The translations under genes were made by a program, and so were the position numbers. A stretch of 64,000 nt of DNA from contig NZ_CP165734.1 in NCBI RefSeq assembly GCF_041200145.1, positions 5,518,001 through 5,582,000 on the forward strand, read 5' to 3'. Shown piece after piece: positions 25,825 to 34,424 of this stretch (position 1 is its first letter; every line of letters begins with the position of its first letter). The notes beneath the pieces were generated by a model, which did not search any database, was not told where the DNA came from, and saw only the letters and a program-made list of their open reading frames with translations. The DNA is from Bradyrhizobium sp. LLZ17. GTDB taxonomy: Bacteria; Pseudomonadota; Alphaproteobacteria; Rhizobiales; Xanthobacteraceae.

Positions 25825-27609
25825 ATGCGACAGCCGGCCACAACGCAGCAGAAAGATGTCGCGGCCGCACCGTCCGGCCTGCTGGCGCCCGATACATCGG
25901 GCATGAATTTCTACCGGGCCGATCAGGCATTGACGGATTTGTTACGCATCCATCTGCCGGAGGCGCTGTTCCGGCATATCGAACCGCATCTCGACCGCCT
26001 GGGTGAGTTGGCCGGCGGCCCGCTCGACGAGTGCGCGCGGCTCGCCGACCGGCATCCGCCGGTGCTGCACCAGCGCGACAAGTTCGGCCGTGATGTGCAG
26101 TGGATCGAATATCACCCGGCCTATCGCGAGCTGGAGAAAGCGGCGTTCGGCGAGTTTGGCATCCATGCGCTCTCGATCCGCAAAGGCATCATGGGCTGGC
26201 CGGACAAGTATCCGGTCGTGGCCAAGCACGCCTTCACCTTCCTGTTCAACCAGACCGAATTCGGCATGGGCTGCCCGATCAACGTCACCGATGGTTGCGC
26301 CAAGCTGCTGGCGAATTTCGGCAGCGAGGCGCTGAAGGCGAAATATCTCGACGGCCTGACGCAGACCGATATGAGCAAGCTGACGCAGGGCGGCCAGTTC
26401 ATGACCGAGAAGGAAGGCGGCTCCGATGTCGGCACGCTGACCACCACGGCGGTGCAGGACGGCGACCATTGGCGCCTTCATGGCGAGAAATGGTTCTGCT
26501 CGAATGCCGATGCGAAAATCGTGATGCTGCTGGCGCGTCCCGAAGGCGCCGGTCCTGGCACGCGCGGCGTGGGCCTGTTCCTGATGCCGCGCTTTCTCGA
26601 CGACGGCTCGCAGAACCACTACCGGATCGTGCGCCTCAAGGACAAGCTCGGCACGCGCTCGATGGCTTCGGGCGAAATCAAGCTGGAGGGCGCGATCGCC
26701 TATGCGGTCGGCAAGCTCGACCGCGGCTTCGTGCAGATGGCCGAGATGGTGAACTCGTCGCGGCTTTCCAACGGCGTCAAATCCACCGCGCTGATGCGCC
26801 GCGCCTATCATGACGCGATGACAGTGGCGACGAACCGCGTGGTGTTCGGCAACCGCATCATCGACCTGCCGCTGGGCCGGCGGCAGATGCTCAAGATCAT
26901 GCTGCCGGTCGAGCAGGCGCTGTCGATGAGCTTTCTCACCGCCGATGCGCTCGACCGCGCCGAGGACGGCAGCCAGGACGCAGCGGCGCTGCTGCGCATC
27001 CTCACCCCGACGCTGAAATTCCGCGCGACGCGCGACGCGCGCAAAGTCTGCGGCGATGCGCTCGAGATGCGCGGCGGCATCGGCTATATCGAGGAGTTCG
27101 CCACGGCGCGGCTGCTGCGCGATGCGCATCTCGGCTCGGTCTGGGAAGGCACCGGCAATATCGTCGCGATCGATGCGCTGCGGCGTGCGGTCGGCCGTCA
27201 CGGCGCCGAATCCGCGCTGTCAGCCGATCTGCACGCCCGGCTCGACGACAGCCCGTCCGTGCCGCAAGCCTGGCGCGACCGCTTGCGCGATCTCACCGAT
27301 CGCGCGGTCGGCTTTGCGCGCGAGGTCGCGGGCAAGGCCGACAACGAGGCCGATGCGCGGCGCGCCACCAGCGTGCTCTATCACGTCGCCAGCGCCGTTG
27401 CGCTCGCCTGGGAAGCGCACCGCATCCACGACATGCGCGGCGATGCGCGACGTCTGCTGCTGTCGCGGTTGGTGGTCGATCATCGGGTATCGCCAAGCGA
27501 TCCGTTCCGGCTTACGGAAAATGCCGTGCACCAGAACATTGCCGCGCTGCTGCTCGGTGATCGTACCGCCGACATGAGCGAGGTTGGCGAACTGGTTCTG
27601 GCAGCGTAG
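25825..27609 (+). CDS. Acyl-CoA dehydrogenase family protein (AidB-like length)
   Basis: Predicted 594-residue FAD-dependent acyl-CoA dehydrogenase. The middle domain has GGQFMTEKEGGSDVGTLTTT. The C-terminal helical domain has DALEMRGGIGYIEEFATARL, followed by LGSVWEGTGNIVAIDAL. Length and the extra C-terminal helices resemble AidB rather than short-chain enzymes of about 380 residues. It starts after AAGAGGACG at 25825. It is followed 75 bases later by an alcohol dehydrogenase on the same strand, forming a probable two-gene unit. The substrate is unknown. Confidence 0.9.
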   Translation: MRQPATTQQKDVAAAPSGLLAPDTSGMNFYRADQALTDLLRIHLPEALFRHIEPHLDRLGELAGGPLDECARLADRHPPVLHQRDKFGRDVQWIEYHPAYRELEKAAFGEFGIHALSIRKGIMGWPDKYPVVAKHAFTFLFNQTEFGMGCPINVTDGCAKLLANFGSEALKAKYLDGLTQTDMSKLTQGGQFMTEKEGGSDVGTLTTTAVQDGDHWRLHGEKWFCSNADAKIVMLLARPEGAGPGTRGVGLFLMPRFLDDGSQNHYRIVRLKDKLGTRSMASGEIKLEGAIAYAVGKLDRGFVQMAEMVNSSRLSNGVKSTALMRRAYHDAMTVATNRVVFGNRIIDLPLGRRQMLKIMLPVEQALSMSFLTADALDRAEDGSQDAAALLRILTPTLKFRATRDARKVCGDALEMRGGIGYIEEFATARLLRDAHLGSVWEGTGNIVAIDALRRAVGRHGAESALSADLHARLDDSPSVPQAWRDRLRDLTDRAVGFAREVAGKADNEADARRATSVLYHVASAVALAWEAHRIHDMRGDARRLLLSRLVVDHRVSPSDPFRLTENAVHQNIAALLLGDRTADMSEVGELVLAA

Positions 27610-27618
27610 GCTCGCGGT

Positions 27619-27641
27619 CACCTCTCCCGTAGGGAGAGGTG
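27619..27641. repeat. Short CACCTCTCCC hairpin
   Basis: CACCTCTCCC and GGGAGAGGTG are perfect inverses around GTA. It is the minimal form of the elements at 4879-5036 and 7113-7243 and lies between the dehydrogenase genes. Confidence 0.7.
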
Positions 27642-27684
27642 AAGACCTGCACGCAACGAAAAAAACAACAACGAGGAAACGCAA

Positions 27685-28773
27685 ATGAAGGCCGCCGTCC
27701 TCTATGAAGTCAACAAGCCCCTGGTCATCGAGGATATCAGCTTGCCGAAGCCGGGCCCGCGCGAGGTCCTGATCCGAACGTCGGTCGCGGGCCTCTGCCA
27801 CTCCGACCTGCACTTCATGGAAGGCCTTTATCCGCATCCGCTGCCCGCGGTGCTCGGCCACGAATCGGCCGGTGTGGTCGAGCAGGTCGGCTCCGACGTC
27901 ACCTACGTGAAGCCGGGCGATCACGTCGTCACCTGCTTGTCCGTGTTCTGCGGCACCTGCGACAATTGCACCACGGGACGGACCGTGCTCTGCACCGACA
28001 CCACCGTAAAGCTGCTGCCGGGCGTCTCCGACCGGATGCAATGGTCCAGGCCCGAGAAGCTGCACCAGTTCCTCAACCTCTCGTCATTTGCCGAGCAGAT
28101 GCTGGTGCACGAGAACGCGATCGTCAAAATCAGGAAGGAGATGCCGCTCGATCTCGCCGCGCTGATCGGCTGCGGTGTCATCACCGGCTATGGCGCGGTG
28201 GTGAACACGGCGAAAGTGACGGCCGGCGAGACCGTGGCGGTGATCGGCTGCGGCGGCGTCGGCATGGCCGCGATCAACGGTGCGCAGATTGCGGGTGCAG
28301 GCCGCATCATCGCTATCGATACCAATCCGGCCAAGCGCCAGCTCGCGACCAAGCTGGGGGCCACGGACATCATCAATCCCGCCGACGGCGACGTCGTGAA
28401 GCAGGTGCGCGACCTCACCAATGGCGGCGTGCATCATTCGTTCGAGGTGCTCGGCCGCAAGGAGACGGCGGAGCAGGCGTTCGCCATGCTCGCCTCCGGC
28501 GGCACCGCCACCATCGTCGGCATGATCCCGTTCGGCCAGAAAATCGAGCTGCACGGCTTCGACTTCCTGCGCGAGCGCAGGATCCAGGGCTCCTCGATGG
28601 GCTCCAACCATTTTCGCGTCGACATGCCGCGCCTTGTCGATTTCTATCTGCGCGGCCGACTGCACTTGGAAGACTGGATCTCGGCCAAGCTGAAGCTGTC
28701 GGAGATCAACGAGGGTTTTGCCAACATGAAAGCCGGCAAGACGCTGCGCAGCGTGATCATGTTTGACAGTTGA
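27685..28773 (+). CDS. Zinc-dependent alcohol dehydrogenase (class III/NDMA-type MDR)
   Basis: Predicted 362-residue medium-chain dehydrogenase. The catalytic zinc site includes Cys in AGLCHSDLH and GHESAGVV. The structural zinc lobe has four Cys (CGTCDNCTTGRTVLC) near residues 93-107. The nucleotide-binding motif is VIGCGGVGMAAINGAQIAGA with IAIDTNPAKR, implying NAD preference. It lies downstream of the acyl-CoA dehydrogenase, which suggests alcohol or aldehyde intermediates of the same pathway. The start ATG follows AACGAGGAAA. Confidence 0.93.
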   Translation: MKAAVLYEVNKPLVIEDISLPKPGPREVLIRTSVAGLCHSDLHFMEGLYPHPLPAVLGHESAGVVEQVGSDVTYVKPGDHVVTCLSVFCGTCDNCTTGRTVLCTDTTVKLLPGVSDRMQWSRPEKLHQFLNLSSFAEQMLVHENAIVKIRKEMPLDLAALIGCGVITGYGAVVNTAKVTAGETVAVIGCGGVGMAAINGAQIAGAGRIIAIDTNPAKRQLATKLGATDIINPADGDVVKQVRDLTNGGVHHSFEVLGRKETAEQAFAMLASGGTATIVGMIPFGQKIELHGFDFLRERRIQGSSMGSNHFRVDMPRLVDFYLRGRLHLEDWISAKLKLSEINEGFANMKAGKTLRSVIMFDS

Positions 28774-28789
28774 GTGAAGCATTCTCCTC

Positions 28790-28907
28790 CGTCATTGCGA
28801 GGAGCTCGCGACAAAATTGCGAAGCAATTTTGCGCTGATGCGACGAAGCAATCCAGACTGTTTCGGCGGATACATTCCTGGATTGCTTCGCTTCGCTCGC
28901 AATGACG
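28790..28907. repeat. CGTCATTGCGAG inverted repeat
   Basis: CGTCATTGCGAGGAGCTC and AAGCAATCCAGACTG on the left, CTGGATTGCTTCGCTTCG and TCGCAATGACG on the right. It ends 5 bases before the convergent amidase stop. Confidence 0.8.
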
Positions 28908-28911
28908 AAGA

Positions 28912-30384
28912 CTAATCGTCAAACATCTTCGGCGGCACAAAGCCGCCGAACTCGCGCTCGATCAGTTCGGCAAGCCTCAAGGGGGTGCGGTCCTCCAGCC
29001 ACGGGCCGACGATCTGGACGCCGACCGGCAGGCCGTCCGGTGCAAAGCCGGTCGGGACCGCGGTTGAGGGCAAGCCCGGCAGCGTCGCGATGCCGGGCCA
29101 GGCGAGCTGGTCGGAATAGATATGCTCCTTGCCGTCGATCTTGATGCGGCGCATCTCCTGGTCCGGCGAATGGTCGTGCGGATAGGCCGGAATCGGCATG
29201 ATCGGGCAGATCACAGCGTCGAACGTCTTGAACAGCTCGCGCCATTGCGCGCGCAGCCGCGTGCGTCCGGAATTGGCGACCAGCCAATCGCGATGGCTGA
29301 GCGCGATGCCGCGCAGCCGTTCCGCGGAAAGGCTGTTGTCGCCTTCCGGCAGCGCGTCCGCCGCCGCCTTGGCGCCGGCATAGATGTCGGGCGCAAAGGA
29401 CGCGGCCAGGAACGACATCAGCATGCGCATATAGAGCCGGGACGAGGCCGCGAAATCCGGCAACAGCGGACTGCTGCGTTCGATCCTGACGCCGGCCTTG
29501 GCGAGATTGTCCGCTAGCTTGTTGATGGTCCCGCGCACCGCGGTGTCGGTCGGCAGCACCGGATCCGTGTTAACCACCAGCACGCGGAAATCTCTCAGCG
29601 CGGTGTGGCGCGCCGCCGGCAAGTCGAGCCGGTAGGCGAGGCCTGCGTCGATCGGATCGGGCCCGGCCATGACATCGAGCAAGAGGGAAAGGTCGGCGGC
29701 GCTGCGGGCCATCGGGCCGATGACCGAGAGGTCACGCTCGAACGGCAAGGGCGGTAGCGGCGGGGGCGTATGACCGCGCATGGCGACGAGATTGAAGGTC
29801 GGCTTGTGCGCGTAAACACCGCAATGGAACGCCGGCACGCGCAGCGAGCCGCCGATGTCGGAGCCGATCGACAGCGGGCCATAGCCGGCCGCGAGTGCGG
29901 CCGACGAGCCGCCCGAAGAACCACCCGGCGTGCGGCCGAGATCGTAGGGATTGTTGGTGGTGCCGTAGATGTCGTTGTAGCTCTGCCAGTCGGCGAGCGC
30001 GAGCGGCACGTTGGTCTTGCCGAGCACGATGCTGCCGGCGTCCTTCACCCGCGTGACCGGCAGCGCATCTTCCTTCGCGATGAAATTCTTCTGCTCGGGA
30101 GTGCCCCAGGTCGTGGGCAGGCCGGCGATGTTGTAGGATTCCTTCACCGTCATAGGCAGGCCGAGCAGGGGCTTTCTCTCGCCGCGCGCCAATGCGGCAT
30201 CCGCCTCGCGCGCGGCACTGAGCGCACGATCAAAATCCCGGACGCAGATCGCGTTGATCTTGCCGTCGTGCCGTTCGATGCGGTCGATCGCGTCTTGCGT
30301 GAGCTCGACCGACGAGACCTTCTTTGCGCTCAATGCGGCCGACAACTCGACCGCGCTTTTGAAGCTGAATTCTGATTTGGCCAC
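28912..30384 (-). CDS. Amidase-signature family hydrolase
   Basis: Predicted 490-residue amidase. The catalytic triad is Lys81 (TVKESYN), Ser156 (GGSSGGSSAA) and Ser180 (SDIGGSLRVP), the same spacing as the amidase at 8504. I chose the GTG at 30384 because AGGAG lies 7 bases upstream and it gives VAKSEFSFKSAVELS, the usual first helix. The 63-residue extension upstream is low quality. The gene is the last of a leftward series (mbfA, barrel protein, cytochrome b561, amidase), though the gap to cytochrome b561 is about 90 bases. There is no AtzG-like partner here, so it differs in context from the first amidase. Confidence 0.9.
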   Translation of the reverse strand: MAKSEFSFKSAVELSAALSAKKVSSVELTQDAIDRIERHDGKINAICVRDFDRALSAAREADAALARGERKPLLGLPMTVKESYNIAGLPTTWGTPEQKNFIAKEDALPVTRVKDAGSIVLGKTNVPLALADWQSYNDIYGTTNNPYDLGRTPGGSSGGSSAALAAGYGPLSIGSDIGGSLRVPAFHCGVYAHKPTFNLVAMRGHTPPPLPPLPFERDLSVIGPMARSAADLSLLLDVMAGPDPIDAGLAYRLDLPAARHTALRDFRVLVVNTDPVLPTDTAVRGTINKLADNLAKAGVRIERSSPLLPDFAASSRLYMRMLMSFLAASFAPDIYAGAKAAADALPEGDNSLSAERLRGIALSHRDWLVANSGRTRLRAQWRELFKTFDAVICPIMPIPAYPHDHSPDQEMRRIKIDGKEHIYSDQLAWPGIATLPGLPSTAVPTGFAPDGLPVGVQIVGPWLEDRTPLRLAELIEREFGGFVPPKMFDD

Positions 30385-30473
30385 CACGCTTCTCCTGTCG
30401 TTGCGGAGGGATGATGCGCAGTTTGGCCTGTTGTGGCAACCGCCGCTTGATAGAAGTTGACCCCCACAGAAAA

Positions 30474-31004
30474 CTATCCCGGCAGCATCCGCTGCATGAC
30501 CCGATCGCGGTAGACGAAAATGTGCGCGAGCGCAGATGCAACGTGAATGACGATGGTCACGAGGAGCGCCCATTCCATCGCCTGATGTAGGCCGTCGATG
30601 GTGCGTCCGGCGGCTTCGTTATCGGACGCCAGCATTGGCAGCGGCACGAGGTAGAAGAACGAAACGGACCAACCGCGGAACGACGCAAACAGCCAGCCGG
30701 AAACTGTCGTCGTCAGCACCAGCACATAGAGCAGCCAGTGCACGGCCTCCGAGCTCAGGCGCTGCCAGGCCGGGAGCGAGCTCTCCGGCGCGACAGGGTG
30801 GGTCAGCCGCCAGACGAGGCGAAGCGCGGTCAGAACCAGAATGGTCATTCCGATCGAGATGTGGAACGTCATCGCGGCACCCGGCGTCATCCCGCGGTGC
30901 AGGTCCGGCATCAGCCAGCCGATCGGATATTGAACGGCAAGCAGCGCCACAATGAGCCAGTGGAAGATCTTTGCCGGGGTCCCATAGTGCAGTTGGGCGG
31001 TCAT
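30474..31004 (-). CDS. Cytochrome b561 family protein
   Basis: A 176-residue, four-helix di-haem b protein of the prokaryotic cytochrome b561 (CybB) family that exchanges electrons with quinones. Haem-ligand histidines are seen in IFHWLIVALL, FHISIGMTIL, AVHWLLYVLV and IHVASALAHI, one in each helix. I chose the ATG at 31004; the codon before it is TTG. The gene is 30 bases downstream of the barrel gene on the same strand. It may supply reducing power across the membrane to the iron-related genes upstream, which is inference from position only. Confidence 0.9.
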   Translation of the reverse strand: MTAQLHYGTPAKIFHWLIVALLAVQYPIGWLMPDLHRGMTPGAAMTFHISIGMTILVLTALRLVWRLTHPVAPESSLPAWQRLSSEAVHWLLYVLVLTTTVSGWLFASFRGWSVSFFYLVPLPMLASDNEAAGRTIDGLHQAMEWALLVTIVIHVASALAHIFVYRDRVMQRMLPG

Positions 31005-31034
31005 CAATTGGTCCGATCCGACGAAAAATTCGTC

Positions 31035-31897
31035 CTAGGGTTGGAAGCTGCGCGCAGATGCGTGTGCGAACGGATTGACGGGGCCGCTGCTCATGCGTGT
31101 GTTGGCATCGGAGGTCGCGCCCGGGACCGGAAACGCGTAACCGATGATCGTCTTGACCACCAGCCGGTCGGATGCCGGCGTTAACCCGTAGCCGATACCA
31201 AAGTTCACATCGAAATCCCCGGCTTTGAAATCGGTGACCGCGAACAGCGGTGTTGCTGGTCCGCAAGCTTGTCGAAGCTCCCGATCTGGCCGAGGTCGCT
31301 GTAATATTCCAATCCCGCGAACAGGTTCTCGCCGAACCTGCGTGCGACACGAGCGGCCGGCGTGAAGTGCTGCTCGGCGAACTTTCCGAAATGGACGTCG
31401 ACGATTGGATTGACGATGAACTCGTAGTCGCTGTTCCGGACGCCGATGATCGGGCGAATCTCCATTGAGAAGCGGGATTGGGAGAATGGCGGCGTCTCGT
31501 TGCTGAATTCAAAGTTCACGCCATAGAAGAAATTGCGCTGTTCGGCATGCGGCGAAACGAACAGCGTTCGCAATTTGAACGCGTCCGAGTAGAAGCGCTG
31601 GTCCTGAACCGAGAACGGCAGGTAGAGGCCCACCTCCCACCAGTCGGTCACGCCGTAGGCGAATTCCGGCGTGCCGTTCAGGCTGTGGTTGGAAACCAGC
31701 CCGCCGGGAAAGGCCGGGTTCTTCTGGCCGAGCGCAATGTAGTTCAGATGCTGCTGGATCGTGAACTGGCCGACATCGGCGATGCCGGCGTTGTAAACTT
31801 GGATCTCGTCGGTGGCACGCGCGGCCTCGGCCGACGCAAGCAGCATGAGCCCGCCAGACAGGCTTGCGAGCGCGGTGTATGAAAAATGCCGCTTCAT
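31035..31897 (-). pseudogene. Outer-membrane beta-barrel protein, single-base frameshift
   Basis: Signal peptide MKRHFSYTALASLSGGLMLL, then alternating beta-strand sequence with aromatic girdles (ADVGQFTIQQHLNYIALG, EFAYGVTDWWEVGLYLPF, FVNPIVDVHFGKFA-type strands). The first frame ends as DKLADQQHRCSRSP and stops at 31205. A different frame then continues LFAVTDFKAGDFDVNFGIGY, TPASDRLVVKTIIGYAFP up to a TAG at 31035. One base is missing near 31249-31250 (CAACACCGCTG would be CAACACCCGCTG). The repaired protein would be about 287 residues and resembles porin-like transporter families (MetA-pathway phenol type). Nine bases separate it from mbfA, so it is in the iron-regulated operon. Confidence 0.8.
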
Positions 31898-31906
31898 TGC
31901 CGCCGC

Positions 31907-32878
31907 CTAAGCCGCCCCGATCAAGATGCCCACCGCGAGCACGATGGCGCCGCCGAGCACGATCTGGAACACCGCCTGGAGGAACGGCGTGTCCATGTAG
32001 CGCGCACGGATGAACGCGATCGCCCATAATTCAAAGAACACGACGACGCCGGCGATCGCGGTCGCGATCCAGAACGCATTGGGCCAGGCGTCCGGCACCA
32101 GATAAGGCATGGTGTGGCCAAGCCCGCCGAGCGTCGTCATCAAGCCGCAGGTGAGACCGCGCAGCCAGGGCGAGCCCCGGCCGGTGAGCGATCCGTCATC
32201 CGACAGCGCCTCCGCAAATCCCATGCTGATGCCGGCGCCGATCGAGGCGGCGAGGCCGACCAGGAAAGTCTGCCAGTTCTGGTGGGTGGCAAAGGCAGCC
32301 GCGAACAGCGGCGCCAGCGTCGAGACCGATCCATCCATCAAGCCGGCAAGGCCGGGCTGCACATATTGCAGCACGAACATGCGGCGGTTGGTGCGGTCTT
32401 CCTCGGCGCGCACGTCGGAGCTCAGGATCTGGTCCGTCAGCTTCGCGGCGGTCTCTTCATGGCCTTTCTCGGCTTCGGCGAGATCACCCAGCAGGCGGCG
32501 CACCCCGACATCCTCCGCCTGCTCGGCCGCCTTCACGTAAAAGCGCTCGGCCTGCATTTCCATGGTCTCGACTTCCCTGCGGATGGTGTCGAGCGGCAGG
32601 TTCTTGGTGAGCCAGACCGGGCGGCGGCGCAGGAAGCCCTTGACGTCCTCGCGGCGGATGGGAGGCAAATGCGGACCGAAGCGCTGTTCGTACATTTCCA
32701 GCAGCATGTGCCGATGGCCGCGCTCTTCCTCGGCCATCTGCTCGAAGATTTTGGCGGAATCCGGATAGCGCTCCTTCAGGTCCTCCGCGAAGCTCATGTA
32801 GATGCGGCTGTCCTCCTCCTCGGAGGAAATCGCCACGGCAAGCACCTCGCGCTCGGTCAAATCGGCAAAATTCTTCAC
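31907..32878 (-). CDS. mbfA: Membrane-bound ferritin-like iron exporter MbfA
   Basis: Predicted 323-residue fusion of an N-terminal rubrerythrin/ferritin-like di-iron domain (residues ~1-155) and a C-terminal VIT1/CCC1-type membrane domain. Iron-ligand patterns are [35 protein letters not shown] and [17 protein letters not shown], then AEKGHEETA. The membrane half begins [20 protein letters not shown] and carries the [20 protein letters not shown] helix. In Bradyrhizobium japonicum MbfA exports iron and is repressed by Irr; in Agrobacterium it protects against iron and peroxide. The start is GTG at 32878. An ICE-like box lies 18 bases upstream of the start codon. Confidence 0.95.
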   Translation of the reverse strand: MKNFADLTEREVLAVAISSEEEDSRIYMSFAEDLKERYPDSAKIFEQMAEEERGHRHMLLEMYEQRFGPHLPPIRREDVKGFLRRRPVWLTKNLPLDTIRREVETMEMQAERFYVKAAEQAEDVGVRRLLGDLAEAEKGHEETAAKLTDQILSSDVRAEEDRTNRRMFVLQYVQPGLAGLMDGSVSTLAPLFAAAFATHQNWQTFLVGLAASIGAGISMGFAEALSDDGSLTGRGSPWLRGLTCGLMTTLGGLGHTMPYLVPDAWPNAFWIATAIAGVVVFFELWAIAFIRARYMDTPFLQAVFQIVLGGAIVLAVGILIGAA

Positions 32879-32896
32879 GGATCACGCCTGCTCTAG

Positions 32897-32913
32897 TTTA
32901 GAATAATTCTAAT
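32897..32913 (-). promoter_or_regulatory. ICE-like Irr operator of mbfA
   Basis: TTTAGAATAATTCTAAT on the plus strand contains the perfect palindrome TTAGAATNATTCTAA. It matches the iron control element TTTA-N9-TAAA at all but one base (TAAT). It sits in the core promoter/leader of mbfA, as known for Irr-repressed genes. So Irr repression at low iron is the likely control. Confidence 0.8.
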
Positions 32914-33061
32914 CTGATATAGGCTGCAATTCGTTCAGGGTCAATTCACGCGAGCTGCGCGAACGGTTGCATCCGAAGGGCCGTCACAACGTTGTTTGGG
33001 TGCATGAACCCGGGGCCGACGCAGGTTCGAACTTTTTAAAACGTGGCTGGACGGGTGAATG

Positions 33062-33785
33062 ATGGACAAGGTCAAGTTTCGTCTGAACGATCCGCGGCTG
33101 GCGCCGCGTCGCACCAAGCTTGAAATCCCCGGATGGGCCGGCAAGCGCGAACCTCGCGTCGATGGTTCGCGCGAGCAGGTCTGGCATTGCGTGCCGTTTT
33201 CCGAGGGCGCGCAATACGGCATCGAGCTGTTCTATCCCTATGATTTCGAGCTTCACGTTACGACCAGGGACGGTCACTTGATCCTGGAGGCCGATTGGGG
33301 TGAGCCGCCGGAAGGGGGCGCGGAATGGCCGCCGTTTCGCAAGTTTGGCGACGCCTTCTACACCTATCAGATACTGCTCGATCTCAAGGTCGAAAAAGGC
33401 CTGGCGGTTCGCACCGAGCCGCATCCGCGATCTCTATACCGATCCGACTGACACCGTGCCGATCGCCGTCCCCGCGCTGATCCGCAATTGGTGGCCCATG
33501 ATGTTCTTTTGCGTCTTCAAGGCGCCCGCCGAGGGCCGAACCCACATCTTCCGGCCCAACGAGCCCTTTGCGCAGATCATCGTCATTCCCGAGGAAGCGA
33601 ACTTCGATCTCGAGCCCATGGGCGAGGAGGAAGCGGCGGAGCGCGAGCTGCAGGCCCGCCGCATCTACAACAACAGGCCCAAACTGGCGGCCGGCACCGA
33701 GTGGACGTCGTCGTCCGATACGGTGTTCGACGGCACTTACCGGCACCTGCACCGCGCGGCAAAGGACAAGGCTCGCAACGGATAG
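33062..33785 (+). pseudogene. Hypothetical protein (possibly DUF6065-like), single-base frameshift
   Basis: A conserved-looking protein split between two frames. The first begins MDKVKFRLNDPRLAPRRTKL and runs to GLAVRTEPHPR, then stops at 33451. The second carries LYTDPTDTVPIAVPALIRNW, FFCVFKAPAEGRTHIFRPNE and AQIIVIPEEANFDLEPMG to the stop at 33785. One extra base lies between 33428 and 33432. Repaired length is about 241 residues, without signal peptide or membrane helix. The pattern of a beta-rich N-terminus and a proline/aromatic middle resembles the DUF6065 family, but I am not sure. It is divergent from mbfA and shares its intergenic region. Confidence 0.65.
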
Positions 33786-33909
33786 GGCGGACGACCGGGT
33801 CCTGGCCCTGCGGTCCCGCCTGTTTCCTTGCTTCCGGCGTTTGCCGTTTGCGGCGATCGCGATGGGCGATTCTGCCTGGATTTCCGGATGCCCGGCCCCC
33901 CGACAGCAA

Positions 33910-33931
33910 AACAGGACCCGTAGGTCCTGTT
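33910..33931 (-). terminator. Terminator of the histidine-rich gene
   Basis: On the minus strand ACAGGACC, loop TACG and GGTCCTGT form a perfect eight-base stem, followed by TTTGC. The tetraloop is UACG, a very stable type. Confidence 0.65.
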
Positions 33932-33955
33932 CACCTCATTCCTGCCGTTGCGACC

Positions 33956-34312
33956 TCAGTAGCCGCGGCGATAGAAGCTGTGATGGTGGTGATGGTGATG
34001 ATGATGGTGATAATAGCGCCGATATCGCGGGACCACCACGACCGGCGCGTCGTAATAGCGGCGATAGAAGCTGTGGTGATGATGGTGATGGTGGTGATGA
34101 TAGAATTGGGCGACCTGAACATTTTCGCCGGCTTTTGGCGGGGTCGCTTCATCGAGGGCTTGCAGCCGGGCGCCGGCGTTTGCGATCGGCTCCAGCAGGT
34201 CGGCGTATGAATTCGCCTGCAGGACGTCCGTAGGCGCAGGCGCAGCTTGGGCGCTGCCGAGCGCTCCGAACGCGGCTGCCGCTCCCAAAATTCCAGCGAT
34301 CTTCTTGTCCAA
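33956..34312 (-). CDS. Secreted histidine-rich repeat protein
   Basis: A 118-residue protein that I start at a TTG at 34312, because GGAGAACG lies 7 bases upstream and LDKKIAGILGAAAAFGALG is a good signal peptide ending SAQA-A. A longer ATG start exists but adds basic, low-complexity residues. After an alanine-rich middle, the C-terminus has two copies of a unit made of an aromatic residue, 9-10 His and SFYRR (for example YHHHHHHHHHSFYRR), separated by DAPVVVVPRYRR. Such tracts bind Ni, Zn or Cu. It is probably a periplasmic metal sink. Known His-rich proteins in rhizobia suggest this; no partner gene is evident apart from mbfA about 1.5 kb away. Confidence 0.75.
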   Translation of the reverse strand: MDKKIAGILGAAAAFGALGSAQAAPAPTDVLQANSYADLLEPIANAGARLQALDEATPPKAGENVQVAQFYHHHHHHHHHSFYRRYYDAPVVVVPRYRRYYHHHHHHHHHHSFYRRGY

Positions 34313-34424
34313 TGTCGTTCTCCATGGTCGCCGGACCCAGCTCCGGTATCTCCGCAACGTCAGACATTGCCGAATGTTCCCTGAACCCCCGATTAACGCC
34401 TTGTGGCGGGAGGGTGGCGGCGCT

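Noticed and set aside
33965..34110. Plus-strand ATG/GGT repeats suggesting a Met- or Val-rich protein
   Set aside because: This is the reverse strand of the histidine tracts of the secreted protein.
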